Below are positions 24,354 through 32,471 of a stretch of DNA of 56,056 bases, one piece after another. Position numbers and translations under genes: made by a program. The stretch spans positions 1-56,056 of the forward strand of contig JACQWC010000005.1 in the NCBI GenBank assembly GCA_016209635.1. Direction: 5' to 3'. Positions within the stretch are counted from its first letter, which is position 1; each line of letters opens with the position of its first letter. This DNA comes from Candidatus Rokuibacteriota bacterium. GTDB lineage: Bacteria; Methylomirabilota; Methylomirabilia; Rokubacteriales; CSP1-6. The notes beneath the pieces are model-generated. The model saw only the letters and a list, made by a program, of their open reading frames with translations. It made no database searches and was not told where the DNA came from.

Positions 24354-24913
24354 GGGGGAAGACGATTGCGGAACTCGCCCCAGGCGACCGCGCCGAGCTG
24401 ACCCGTGTGGTGCAGCGCGACGACGTCGCCGAGTTCATCGACGCAGTCGGAGACCTGAACCCGCTCCATTCCGATCCCGCATACGCCGCCACCACCTCCT
24501 TCAAGGAGCCGATCGCGCCTGGCATCTTCACCGCGGGGCTCATCTCGGCGGTCATCGGCACCCGCCTGCCCGGTCCCGGCGCAATCTACTTGTCGCAGAG
24601 CCTCAAGTTCGTGAAGCCGGTCAAGGCGGGGGACACGATCACGGCGCGCGTAGAGGTCGTCGAGGTCGTCCCCGAGCGGAACCGCATCCGCCTCCAGACC
24701 GTCTGCGCGAACCAGCGGGGTGAGGAGGTTCTCTCGGGAGAAGCGTGGGTGATGCCGTCGAGGACCTCCGTCGTCTACGAGACCCCGGCGCCCCGCCCGG
24801 CGGCCCGGTTCTGGGCCGTCCCACCGTGGGCGTGGGCCGCCCACGGGCTGGCCCTCTGGGGGATGTGGAACCTCTCGCTCCTGGAGGCCGGACTGGGGCG
24901 CCGCGGGAGCTAG
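24350..24913 (+). CDS. phaJ: MaoC-like (R)-specific enoyl-CoA hydratase (PhaJ)
   Basis: A 187-residue MaoC hotdog hydratase. The catalytic motif GDLNPLHSDPAYA with Asp and His is intact, followed by APGIFTAGLISAVIGTRLPG and a terminal VCANQRGEEVLSGEAWV. PhaJ turns beta-oxidation enoyl-CoA into (R)-3-hydroxyacyl-CoA for PhaC. Typical PhaJ is about 140 residues; here about 40 more follow, rich in Trp, Pro and Ala (FWAVPPWAWAAHGLALWGMW), perhaps a membrane- or granule-binding tail. ATG overlaps the previous stop as ATGA. Confidence 0.9.
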   Translation: MRGKTIAELAPGDRAELTRVVQRDDVAEFIDAVGDLNPLHSDPAYAATTSFKEPIAPGIFTAGLISAVIGTRLPGPGAIYLSQSLKFVKPVKAGDTITARVEVVEVVPERNRIRLQTVCANQRGEEVLSGEAWVMPSRTSVVYETPAPRPAARFWAVPPWAWAAHGLALWGMWNLSLLEAGLGRRGS

Positions 24914-24940
24914 GCGCCCCGAGGCGCGGGACGCGCGGAC

Positions 24941-25684
24941 CTACATCAGGAGCCCACCGTTGATCGATAGCTCCGCGCCGGTGATGTAGTCGCCGTCGGA
25001 GGAGACGATGAAGACGACGGCGCGGGCGACCTCCTCGGCGCGCCCGAAGCGCTTGAGCGGGATCTGGTCGAGAAGCCGCTGGCGGACCTTCTCCGGGATG
25101 CCCTCGATCATCTCCGTCTCGACGAAGCCCGGCGCGACCGCGTTCACGGTCACGCCCTTGCCAGCCAGCTCCTTCGCGAGTGACTTCGTGAACGCCGCCA
25201 CCCCGGCCTTCGAGGCGGCGTAGTTCGCCTGACCGAAGTTGCCGATCTGGCCGATCACCGAGGTGATGTTCACGACCCGGCCGTAGTTCTGCTTGAGCAT
25301 CGGGTCGACGAAGACCTTGGTGCAGTTGAAGACGCCGTCGAGGTTGATGGCGAGTACCTTTGGCCACGACGCGTGGTCCATCTTCACGAACGTCTTGTCG
25401 GAATTGATCCCGGCGTTGTTCACGAGGATGTCGAGGTGCCCGAACTCCGCGAGGACGTCGTGCGCCATGCGGAACGTGTCGGGATAGTCGGCGACGTCGG
25501 CGCGGGCCAGGATCGCTCGTCGTCCCATCTTGATGATGTTCTTCGCGACGTCGTGGGCGGCGGGCTCGCTCGAGACGTAGTTGATGGCGACGTCCGCGCC
25601 CTCCTCGGCGAGCGCCAGCGCGATGGCGCGGCCGATCCCACGGGAGCCTCCGGTGACCAGGGCGGTTCGACCCTTGAGCTTCAT
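24941..25684 (-). CDS. phaB: Acetoacetyl-CoA reductase (PhaB/FabG-type SDR)
   Basis: This 247-residue SDR has TGGSRGIG, NNAGINSDKTFVKMDH, and the catalytic run VIGQIGNFGQANYAASKAG. The N-terminal NYVSSEPAA and the SDKTF-x-K-M segment are characteristic of PhaB, which makes (R)-3-hydroxybutyryl-CoA with NADPH; FabG is the alternative. ATG 25684 follows GAGGAGG. It converges with phaJ and diverges from phaR. Confidence 0.88.
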   Translation of the reverse strand: MKLKGRTALVTGGSRGIGRAIALALAEEGADVAINYVSSEPAAHDVAKNIIKMGRRAILARADVADYPDTFRMAHDVLAEFGHLDILVNNAGINSDKTFVKMDHASWPKVLAINLDGVFNCTKVFVDPMLKQNYGRVVNITSVIGQIGNFGQANYAASKAGVAAFTKSLAKELAGKGVTVNAVAPGFVETEMIEGIPEKVRQRLLDQIPLKRFGRAEEVARAVVFIVSSDGDYITGAELSINGGLLM

Positions 25685-25733
25685 GCGCGACGCCTCCTCG
25701 GATCCGGTGGAGGCCGAGTGTAGCACGCCCCGG

Positions 25734-25762
25734 TTGTCGCGTTTGACGCGGAGTGTTAAACT
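25734..25762 (+). promoter_or_regulatory. Promoter of phaR
   Basis: TTGTCG (25734-25739), a 17-base spacer and TAAACT (25757-25762), 50 bases before the phaR ATG. The sequence GTTTGA...TTAAAC across the -10 region is an imperfect inverted repeat and may be an operator. The gap also serves the divergent phaB. Confidence 0.45.
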
Positions 25763-25812
25763 CGCCGCGGACTCGAGCCTCCGGGCGGGCGGCTCGACGC
25801 GGGAGGAGGTCC

Positions 25813-26337
25813 ATGGCGCACGTCATCAAGCGGTACTCGAACCGGAAACTCTACGACACGCAGGAGAGCCGGTACGTCACTCTCGAGGAGATCGAGGAGA
25901 TGATCCGGACGGGCAGGGAAGTCTCCGTGGTGGACGCCGCGTCCGGCGAGGACCTCACCTCGGTGACGCTGACCCAGATCATCCTCGAGAACGAGCGGAA
26001 CCATCGCGCGACGCTCCCCGCGGCCTTCCTCCACCAGCTGATCAAGCACGGCGAGGCGTGGCAGGAGTTCGTTCAGCGGTCGATGCGGGCGAGCCTCGAG
26101 GGGGTCGTCTCGAGCCAGCGCGAGATGGACCGCGTGTTCCGCGATCTAGCCGTTCGCGCCGGCTGGGCGAGCATCCTCCCGCGGGTCGATGTTCGCGCCG
26201 AGCCCGAGGGGGACAAGCCGCGCGACGCGGAGAAGCCCCGCGAGGCTGAGAAGCTCAAGGAAGAGGTGACCGCGCTCAAGGAGCGGCTCCGCGCGCTCGA
26301 GGAGCGGCTGGAGAAGCGCAAGGGCAACGGGAAGTAG
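25813..26337 (+). CDS. phaR: PHA synthesis regulator PhaR
   Basis: The N-terminal 60 residues (IKRYSNRKLYDTQESRYVTL, LEEIEEMIRTG) are the PHB/PHA accumulation regulator DNA-binding domain. The middle (LTQIILENERN) is the second PHB_acc part, and residues 130-174 form a charged coiled coil. PhaR binds both PHA granules and phasin or pha promoters, derepressing when granules appear. GGGAGGAGG precedes the ATG. It converges with the phasin gene, a likely target. Confidence 0.93.
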   Translation: MAHVIKRYSNRKLYDTQESRYVTLEEIEEMIRTGREVSVVDAASGEDLTSVTLTQIILENERNHRATLPAAFLHQLIKHGEAWQEFVQRSMRASLEGVVSSQREMDRVFRDLAVRAGWASILPRVDVRAEPEGDKPRDAEKPREAEKLKEEVTALKERLRALEERLEKRKGNGK

Positions 26338-26364
26338 CGACGACCCGGCGGCGCCGGGCCGTCG
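26338..26364. terminator. Bidirectional terminator-like hairpin
   Basis: Between the convergent phaR and phasin genes, CGAC-GA-CCCGGC, a GGC loop, then GCCGGG-CC-GTCG form a stem with one small internal loop. There is no T run on either side, so termination may need Rho or be inefficient. Confidence 0.4.
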
Positions 26365-26388
26365 CTGCCCTTCGCGTCGCCCCGTCGA

Positions 26389-26889
26389 TCAGTTCTGGGA
26401 GTAGAGGTCCTTCGTCTTGCCCACCAGCGACGTGAACGTCTCCTGGATGCTCTTTCCGGCCTGCTCGGCCGACGCCTGCAGCCGCTCGGCCGATCGGGTC
26501 ACCGCCTGCGAGGTGCCCTCGACGAAGCGGAACGCCTTCTGGGCGGTGTCGACGCTCTCGACGAGCGTCTTCTGATACCAGCGGACGGGGTCCTTCGGCG
26601 CCTCCTGCCACGCCGACTGCCACCGCAGCGCGGTCGCCTGCGTCTCGCGCATCGCCTCGATGGCGCCCTGCTGGATCTCGGCGTAGAGCCGGACGCTTTC
26701 CTTCGCGGCGCCGACGGACAGCTCGACGAGCTCGCGGGCGACGCGCTGGTTGGCGTCGGCCCAGAGGGTCATCGCATCGACTGCCTTGTCCGTGAACTGG
26801 TTGAACGGCTCGGGGGTCTTGCTCGCCTCGGTCATGGCTGGTGCCTCCTCGGTTCTCGATGTCTTCGCTCGGGTTTTCGCTCTGGCCAT
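26389..26889 (-). CDS. Phasin family protein
   Basis: A 166-residue amphipathic helical protein with a Lys/Arg/Ala-rich N-terminus (MARAKTRAKTSR) and a phasin-like core: FNQFTDKAVDAMTLWADANQ, then AAKESVRLYAEIQQGAIEAM, and many Gln/Ser/Ala helices. Phasins coat PHA granules. ATG 26889 is preceded by AAGGAG at a good distance. A strong promoter with a palindromic operator lies upstream, which fits tight control by a regulator such as PhaR. Confidence 0.85.
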   Translation of the reverse strand: MARAKTRAKTSRTEEAPAMTEASKTPEPFNQFTDKAVDAMTLWADANQRVARELVELSVGAAKESVRLYAEIQQGAIEAMRETQATALRWQSAWQEAPKDPVRWYQKTLVESVDTAQKAFRFVEGTSQAVTRSAERLQASAEQAGKSIQETFTSLVGKTKDLYSQN

Positions 26890-26908
26890 CGCCTGACTCC
26901 TTGCAGGG

Positions 26909-26937
26909 AGATTAACGCGCCGCGTTAGTCCTGTCAA
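26909..26937 (-). promoter_or_regulatory. Strong promoter of the phasin gene
   Basis: On the minus strand a perfect TTGACA (26937-26932) is followed after 17 bases by TAATCT (26914-26909), 19 bases before the phasin ATG. Confidence 0.65.
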
Positions 26938-26958
26938 GCCTTTTATCGCGGCGCGTCA
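26913..26958. promoter_or_regulatory. Paired palindromic operators at the phasin promoter
   Basis: A perfect 15-base palindrome, TAACGCG-C-CGCGTTA (26913-26927), covers the spacer and touches the -10 box. A second, imperfect copy, TATCGCG-G-CGCGTCA (26944-26958), lies upstream of the -35 box. Their centres are 31 bases apart, about three helical turns, so two dimers could bind the same face. The second copy also faces fadD. Confidence 0.55.
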
Positions 26959-27030
26959 TCCCGCTCGTGCTATGGTCTCGAAGCCGCGAAAAGGCAAGGG
27001 TTTCGGCCCCGGACGGGCAGGAGGAGCGCT

Positions 27031-28827
27031 ATGGCCGAGGACACGCTGGCCCGGATGTTCTGGAGCCGGATCGAGCGGAGCGCGGACCGGCCCGCCCAGC
27101 AGTGGAAGCGAGGCGACCGGTGGGAGACGATCACTTGGCGCGGACTGGGGGAGACGGTCCGCGAGCTGGCGCTCGGCCTGATCGCGCTCGGCCGCGAGAA
27201 GGGCGACGCCGTCGCGCTGCTCTCGGCGAGTCGGGCCGAGTGGGTGCAGGCCGACTTCGCGATTCTGAGCGCCGGATGTGTCACCGTTCCGGTCTACCCG
27301 AGCTACCCGCCGGACCTCGTCGCGTACGTCGTGAACGACTCCCACGCGAGGACCCTGATCGTCGAGGATGCCGGCCAGCTCGCCAAGGCTCTCGAGGCGC
27401 TCCCCAAGATGGAGGCGCTCGAGCAGGTCGTCGTCATCACGGGCTACGACGCGCCGCAGCCGCCCGAGAAGGTGCTGACGTGGGAGATGCTCAGGCGGCG
27501 CGGGCGGGAGCGCGAGGAGCGCTACAAGAGCACGCTCGCGGAGCGGGTCGCGTCCACCCGGCCCGAGGACATCGCGACGATCGTCTACACGTCGGGCACG
27601 ACGGGGCCGCCGAAGGGCGTGATCCAGACGCACGGCAACCACATCGCGGCCCTCCGGGCCTTGGGGCAGGCGACGCCGGTCGAGGAGGGATGGGTCCACC
27701 TGCTCTTCCTTCCCCTCGCGCACTCGTTCGCGCGGCTCGAGTCCTTCCTCGGCGTGTACCACGGGCTCACGACGGCGTTCGCCGAGAACCTCGACAAGGT
27801 CGGCGAGAACCTCAAGGAGACGCGCCCGCACTTCATCTGCAGCGTCCCACGCGTCTTCGAGAAGGTGTACGCGAAGATCCTCGCGGGGGTCGAGGCCGGC
27901 TCGCCCCTGAAGCAGAAGATCTTCCACTGGGCGCTCGGCGTCGGCCGAGAGGTGAGCCGCCTCCAGCAGGCGCGGCGGCCGATCCCCGGCGGGCTCGCGC
28001 TCAAGCGCCGGATCGCGGAGAAGCTCGTGTTCTCGAAGCTCCACGCCGCGCTCGGCGGACGCCTCCAGTGGGCGGTCTCCGGCGGCGCGCCGCTCGCGCG
28101 CGATATCGCCGAGTTCTTCCACGCCGCGGGCATCCTCGTCCTCGAGGGCTATGGGCTCACGGAAACCTGCCCGGCGCTCACCTTCAACCGGTCGGACCGC
28201 TACAGGTTCGGCTCGGTCGGGCAAGCGCTGGCGGGTGTCGAGCTGAAGATCGCCCCCGACGGCGAGATCTTGGCGCGGGGCCCGAACGTCGCGACGCGCG
28301 GCTACTGGAAGCTCCCCGAGGCGACGCGGGAGGTGTTCGAGCCGAACGGCTGGTTCCACACCGGCGACATCGGCCACCTCGACGAGGAGGGGTTCCTCTT
28401 CATCACCGACAGGAAGAAGGACCTGATCGTCACGGCCGGCGGCATGAACATCGCGCCCCAGAACATCGAGAACCTCCTCAAGGCGGACCCGTTCATCAGC
28501 CAGGTCATGGTGTACGGCGACCGGCGCCCGTACCCGGTCGCGCTGATCACCGTGAGCCCGGACGAGCTGGCGAGGTTCGCCCGGGAGCACGGCATCCTGA
28601 CGATGGAGCCCGGCGTCCTGGTGAAGGATCCGAAGGTGATGGAGCGGGTCGCGCGCACGGTCGAGGAGAAGAACACGCAGCTCCAGTCGTACGCGAAGAT
28701 CAAGAAGTTCAGGGTGCTTCCCGTCGACTTCACCCAGGACGGGGGCGAGCTGACCCCGACCCTCAAGGTGAAGCGGAAGGTCGTGGCCGAGAAGTACCGG
28801 GAGGCGATCGAGGAGCTGTATCGCTGA
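27031..28827 (+). CDS. fadD: Long-chain acyl-CoA synthetase (FadD15-type)
   Basis: A 598-residue adenylate-forming enzyme of the long-chain fatty acyl-CoA ligase group. Motifs: YTSGTTGPPKGV (P-loop), EGYGLTETCP, FHTGDIGHLDEEG, and DRKKDLIVTAGGMNIAPQNIE, the last typical of the FadD15/long-chain branch. It activates fatty acids to acyl-CoA with ATP. GGAGGAG precedes the ATG. It is divergent from the phasin gene and overlaps the SDR that follows. Confidence 0.92.
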   Translation: MAEDTLARMFWSRIERSADRPAQQWKRGDRWETITWRGLGETVRELALGLIALGREKGDAVALLSASRAEWVQADFAILSAGCVTVPVYPSYPPDLVAYVVNDSHARTLIVEDAGQLAKALEALPKMEALEQVVVITGYDAPQPPEKVLTWEMLRRRGREREERYKSTLAERVASTRPEDIATIVYTSGTTGPPKGVIQTHGNHIAALRALGQATPVEEGWVHLLFLPLAHSFARLESFLGVYHGLTTAFAENLDKVGENLKETRPHFICSVPRVFEKVYAKILAGVEAGSPLKQKIFHWALGVGREVSRLQQARRPIPGGLALKRRIAEKLVFSKLHAALGGRLQWAVSGGAPLARDIAEFFHAAGILVLEGYGLTETCPALTFNRSDRYRFGSVGQALAGVELKIAPDGEILARGPNVATRGYWKLPEATREVFEPNGWFHTGDIGHLDEEGFLFITDRKKDLIVTAGGMNIAPQNIENLLKADPFISQVMVYGDRRPYPVALITVSPDELARFAREHGILTMEPGVLVKDPKVMERVARTVEEKNTQLQSYAKIKKFRVLPVDFTQDGGELTPTLKVKRKVVAEKYREAIEELYR

Positions 28828-29585
28828 CGGCCTCCGGCGAGCTGGCGGGCAAGGTGGCGGTCGTGACGGGCGCGAGCCGGGGGCTCGGCCGATCGATGGC
28901 CCTGGCGCTGGCGCGGGCGGGCGCCGCCCTGGTGCTGGCGGCCCGTTCGAAGCCGGACCTCGAGGAAACCGCCCGTCTCGTCGCCGGGGGCGGCGGACGG
29001 GCGGTGGTCGTGCCCACCGACGTGTCGAGCTATCCCGAGGTCGAGGCGCTGATGCAGCGCGCGGTGGCCGCGCTCGGCCGGCTCGACATCGTGGTCAACT
29101 ACTCCGGGGTGGCCCGCGTGGTCCCGCTCGCCGACGCCACGCCCGAGGACTGGCGGTACATGCTCGACGTGAACCTCACCGGCGTCTTCAACGGCTGTCG
29201 CGCGGCGGCGCCGCACCTGATCCCCCGGCGCGCGGGCAAGGTGATCAACGTCGCGTCGGTGCTCGCGGCGGTCGGCCTGCCGGGCTACGCGCTCTACGCC
29301 GCGACGAAGGGCGGCGTCATCGCGCTCACACGGGCGCTGGGCGTCGAGTGGGCCCGGCACGGGATCCAGGTGAACGCCATCGCCCCCGGGTGGTTCGTGA
29401 CCGACATGAACGAGGCGGCGTTCGCCGATCCCGGGATCCGCGAGCGCCTGACCCGTGACATCCCCGCCCGTCGCACCGGCCACGCGGAGGAGATCGGGCC
29501 CCTCGCCGTGTACCTCGCCTCCGCGGCCTCGGACTTCATGACGGGCCAGACGATCTTCCTCGACGGAGGCCACTCGGCCGCCTGA
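28824..29585 (+). CDS. SDR-family oxidoreductase with probable CTG start
   Basis: A 253-residue classical SDR: GELAGKVAVVTGASRGLG, VNYSG in place of NNAG, YAATK catalytic pair, FLDGGHSAA tail. There is no ATG, GTG or TTG in frame ahead of the conserved first strand. The CTG at 28824 overlaps the fadD stop as CTGA and sits 8 bases after AGGAG, so it is the likely start. The first alternative, GTG at 28854, would cut into strand 1 and has no ribosome binding site. It is probably translated by coupling to fadD. Confidence 0.85.
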   Translation: MTASGELAGKVAVVTGASRGLGRSMALALARAGAALVLAARSKPDLEETARLVAGGGGRAVVVPTDVSSYPEVEALMQRAVAALGRLDIVVNYSGVARVVPLADATPEDWRYMLDVNLTGVFNGCRAAAPHLIPRRAGKVINVASVLAAVGLPGYALYAATKGGVIALTRALGVEWARHGIQVNAIAPGWFVTDMNEAAFADPGIRERLTRDIPARRTGHAEEIGPLAVYLASAASDFMTGQTIFLDGGHSAA

Positions 29586-29605
29586 GGGCGCCGGGGTCGA
29601 TTGCC

Positions 29606-29635
29606 TTGACTTCGGCGGAGGGTGGGGCTTAGGCT
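29606..29635 (+). promoter_or_regulatory. Promoter of the pilT operon
   Basis: TTGACT (29606-29611), an 18-base spacer and TAGGCT (29630-29635), 59 bases ahead of the ATG. Four of six -10 bases match the consensus and five of six -35 bases. Confidence 0.5.
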
Positions 29636-29694
29636 CGAAGCGTTCGCGTTGATCGTCTGGGCGTGCACCCCGACGACCCCGAAGGAGTGATGCC

Positions 29695-30774
29695 ATGGCA
29701 AGGCTCGACGCGTTTTTCAAGCTGATGTTCGACCAGGGCGCCTCGGACCTGCACATCACCTCCGGTCAGCCGCCGATCCTCCGCATCCACGGCGAGCTGG
29801 AGCGCGTGAAGTACGATCCCCTGGACGACGAGACGCTGCGCGCCATGCTCTACGAGATCGCGCCGGAGCAGAAGGTCAAGGTCTTCGAGGAGACGGGCGA
29901 CGTCGACTTTGGCTACGAGATCCCCGGGGTCGCCCGCTTCCGCGCGAACTTCTTCATGCAGAAGTACGGGTGCGGCGCCGTCTTCCGCCAGATCCCGACC
30001 AAGGTGCTGACGGCGGACGAGCTGGGGCTGCCGCCGATCTTGAAGAAGGCGGCGATGCTGAACAAGGGACTCGTGCTCGCCACGGGGCCCACGGGCAGCG
30101 GCAAATCCACGACGCTCGCCGCCATGCTCGATCAGTCCAACAAGAACCGGAAGGATCACATCATCACCATCGAGGACCCCATCGAGTTCGTTCACCAGAG
30201 CCAGGGGTGCCTCGTGAACCACCGGGAGGTCGGCAGCCACACGCGGAGCTTCTCGGCGGCCCTGCGCGGGGCGCTCCGCGAGGACCCCGACATCATCCTC
30301 GTCGGCGGGATGCGCGACCTGGAAACCATCCGGCTCGCGCTCGAGGCGGCCAACACGGGCCACCTCGTGTTCGGAACGCTCCACACCACGAGCGCGGCGA
30401 AGACGATCGACCGCATCATCGAGGTGTTCCCGGCCGAGGAGCAGGCGCAGGTCCGCAACGGTCTCTCGACGGGCCTCAAGCTCGTCGTCGCCCAGAACCT
30501 CTTCAAGCGGATCGACAAGAAGGGGCGCTGCGCGGCGCTCGAGATCCTGGTATGCACCGCCGCCGTCGGCAATCTCATCCGCGAGGGCAAGACCGTCCAG
30601 ATCCCGTCGGCGATCCAGACCGGCAAGCAGTACGGCATGCAGACCCTCGACGACGCGATCCTGGACGTGCTGAACAAGAAGTGGATCAGCCCCGAAGAGG
30701 CGTACGACAAGTGCATCGACAAGAACCGGTTCAAGCAATTCCTCAAGACGCCTCCGGACGAGCTGAACCAGTAG
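29695..30774 (+). CDS. pilT: PilT-family pilus retraction ATPase, Walker B Glu missing
   Basis: A 359-residue PilT: LHITSGQPPILRIHG in the N-terminal PAS-like domain, Walker A GPTGSGKST, Asp box EDPIEFVHQ, and His box FGTLHTTSAAKTIDRI. PilT hexamers pull type IV pili back by ATP hydrolysis. The Walker B segment reads VGGMRDLETI, so the near-invariant Glu of G-E-M-R-D is Gly205. In Aquifex PilT the matching Glu acts in catalysis, so this subunit may be weakly active or inactive alone. No pilin or PilB/PilC gene is nearby. Confidence 0.92.
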   Translation: MARLDAFFKLMFDQGASDLHITSGQPPILRIHGELERVKYDPLDDETLRAMLYEIAPEQKVKVFEETGDVDFGYEIPGVARFRANFFMQKYGCGAVFRQIPTKVLTADELGLPPILKKAAMLNKGLVLATGPTGSGKSTTLAAMLDQSNKNRKDHIITIEDPIEFVHQSQGCLVNHREVGSHTRSFSAALRGALREDPDIILVGGMRDLETIRLALEAANTGHLVFGTLHTTSAAKTIDRIIEVFPAEEQAQVRNGLSTGLKLVVAQNLFKRIDKKGRCAALEILVCTAAVGNLIREGKTVQIPSAIQTGKQYGMQTLDDAILDVLNKKWISPEEAYDKCIDKNRFKQFLKTPPDELNQ

Positions 30775-30816
30775 CGCTTCGGGTCGCTCCGGCGCGCCCG
30801 AGGGAGGAGCCCGACG

Positions 30817-31992
30817 ATGCGAAAGCCTGAGGTCGATGATCTGCTGTCGGCCATGCTCGACTCGCACGACAACGTGTCGGACCTCAACCTCACCGTGGAC
30901 CGGCCGCTCCAGGTCGAGTCCTCGGGGGAGCTGGTGCCGGTGCCCGTCGACCCGGCCATCGAGAGCCTGACGTCCTTCCAGACCGAGGTGTTCGCGCTCA
31001 ACCTCATCAACAGCGACCGGCGCCTCTGCGAGTTCGTGGTCAAGACGGGGTCCTGCGACACCTCGTACTTCCTCCAGGGCAAGGCCCGGTTCCGCGTGAA
31101 CATCTTCTCGCAGCGCGGAAACCTGTCGATCGTGCTCAGGAAGCTCGAGACGAAGATCCCGACCGTCGAGGAGCTGAAGCTCCCCGACGCGTTCAAGAAG
31201 ATGACGAGCGAGAAGAACGGGCTCGTCCTGGTCACCGGCGCCACGGGGAGCGGCAAGACCACGTCGCTGGCCGCGCTGCTCAACGAGATCAACATGACCC
31301 GGTCGGTCCACATCGTGACCCTGGAGGACCCCGTCGAGTACGTGCATCCGAACCGCAAGTCGACCTTCAACCAGCGCGAGCTGGGCCTCGACTTCGACTC
31401 GTTCTCGAACGGCCTGCGCGCCGCCCTGCGCCAGGCGCCCAAGATCATCCTCGTGGGCGAGATGCGCGACCGGGAGACCGCCGAGCTGGCGCTCAAGGCC
31501 TCGGAGACCGGCCACCTGGTGCTCAGCACCCTCCACACCGTCACGGCGGGCCAGGCGATCAACCGCATCGTCGGCATGTTCGACCAGGAGGAGGAGAAGC
31601 AGATCCGCCAGCGGCTCGCAGACACGGTCCGGTGGGTCGTCGGCCAGCGCCTCGTGCCCAAGGTGGGTGGCGGCCGGTGGGCGGTCCACGACATCCTGTG
31701 CAACACGATCCGCTCGAACGAGCTGATCCTGGTCGGCGAGTCGGAGGGCAAGAGCTTCTACGAGATCCAGGAGGTGGGCGACACCTTCGGCATGCAGACT
31801 TTCGATCAGGCCATCATCCGCTCGTACGAACAGGGCCTCATCACCGAGGAGACGGCCGTCGGCTACGCGACGCGGAAGGCCGTGGTCCAGCGCGGGACCG
31901 ACAAGGTCAAGCAGACCCGCGGCGAGAAGACCACCGACGTCGAGGGGCTCAGGCTCGACAGCGACTACGGCCGCGCCATGCGGAAGAAGTAG
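30817..31992 (+). CDS. PilT/PilU-family ATPase
   Basis: A 391-residue second retraction-type ATPase 42 bases after pilT. Walker A is GATGSGKTT, the Asp box LEDPVEYVHP, Walker B VGEMRDRETAELAL with the Glu present, and the His box STLHTVTAGQAINRI. The C-terminus (TRKAVVQRGTDKVKQTRGEK) is longer and basic. In species with PilT plus PilU, PilU assists PilT; here the second protein keeps the catalytic Glu that the first has lost. Confidence 0.9.
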   Translation: MRKPEVDDLLSAMLDSHDNVSDLNLTVDRPLQVESSGELVPVPVDPAIESLTSFQTEVFALNLINSDRRLCEFVVKTGSCDTSYFLQGKARFRVNIFSQRGNLSIVLRKLETKIPTVEELKLPDAFKKMTSEKNGLVLVTGATGSGKTTSLAALLNEINMTRSVHIVTLEDPVEYVHPNRKSTFNQRELGLDFDSFSNGLRAALRQAPKIILVGEMRDRETAELALKASETGHLVLSTLHTVTAGQAINRIVGMFDQEEEKQIRQRLADTVRWVVGQRLVPKVGGGRWAVHDILCNTIRSNELILVGESEGKSFYEIQEVGDTFGMQTFDQAIIRSYEQGLITEETAVGYATRKAVVQRGTDKVKQTRGEKTTDVEGLRLDSDYGRAMRKK

Positions 31993-31994
31993 CC

Positions 31995-32471
31995 ATGAAC
32001 ATGCCGGCAGGCCCGCAGGCCGAGGCCGGGTTCCAGGTCAACCGGCGGCTCGCCCTGGTCTGTGCGGACGCCCCTGAGCGCCAGGGAGCCGTCCAGGGGG
32101 CGCTCCAGCAGCTCGGGTACGTCGTCTACCTCGCGAAGAGCGCGGACGACGCCGTCGAGCGGGTCCGGAAGGAGCCGTACGACGTGGTGGTCCTCGACGA
32201 GCAGTTCCAGGGGGGCACGCCACTCGACAACCCCGTGCTCCGCGCGATTCGCGTGATGCCGATGTCCGTCCGGCGTCACATGTTCGTCGCGCTCCTCGGG
32301 AGGGAGTTCAAGACGTTCGACAACATGATGGCGTTCGCGCAGAGCGCGAACGTCGTCGTCAACGTCAACGACCTGCCGCACCTCCCGGTGGTCCTGCAGC
32401 GCGCGATCGCGGAGAACGACGAGTTCTACCGCACCTTCCGGACGGTGCTCCAGGAGGCCGGCCGGCGCTAG
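31995..32471 (+). CDS. Receiver-like protein downstream of pilT/pilU
   Basis: A 158-residue protein resembling a degenerate response-regulator receiver. LALVCADAPERQ and YDVVVLDEQF place a possible phospho-Asp at residue 68, but the acidic pair at strand 1 and the conserved Lys are not evident. The C-terminal half (FKTFDNMMAFAQSANVVVNV) is not typical of CheY. It begins 2 bases after the PilU-like gene, so it probably works with the ATPases. Its TAG overlaps the stop of the convergent gene within CTAG. Confidence 0.65.
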   Translation: MNMPAGPQAEAGFQVNRRLALVCADAPERQGAVQGALQQLGYVVYLAKSADDAVERVRKEPYDVVVLDEQFQGGTPLDNPVLRAIRVMPMSVRRHMFVALLGREFKTFDNMMAFAQSANVVVNVNDLPHLPVVLQRAIAENDEFYRTFRTVLQEAGRR

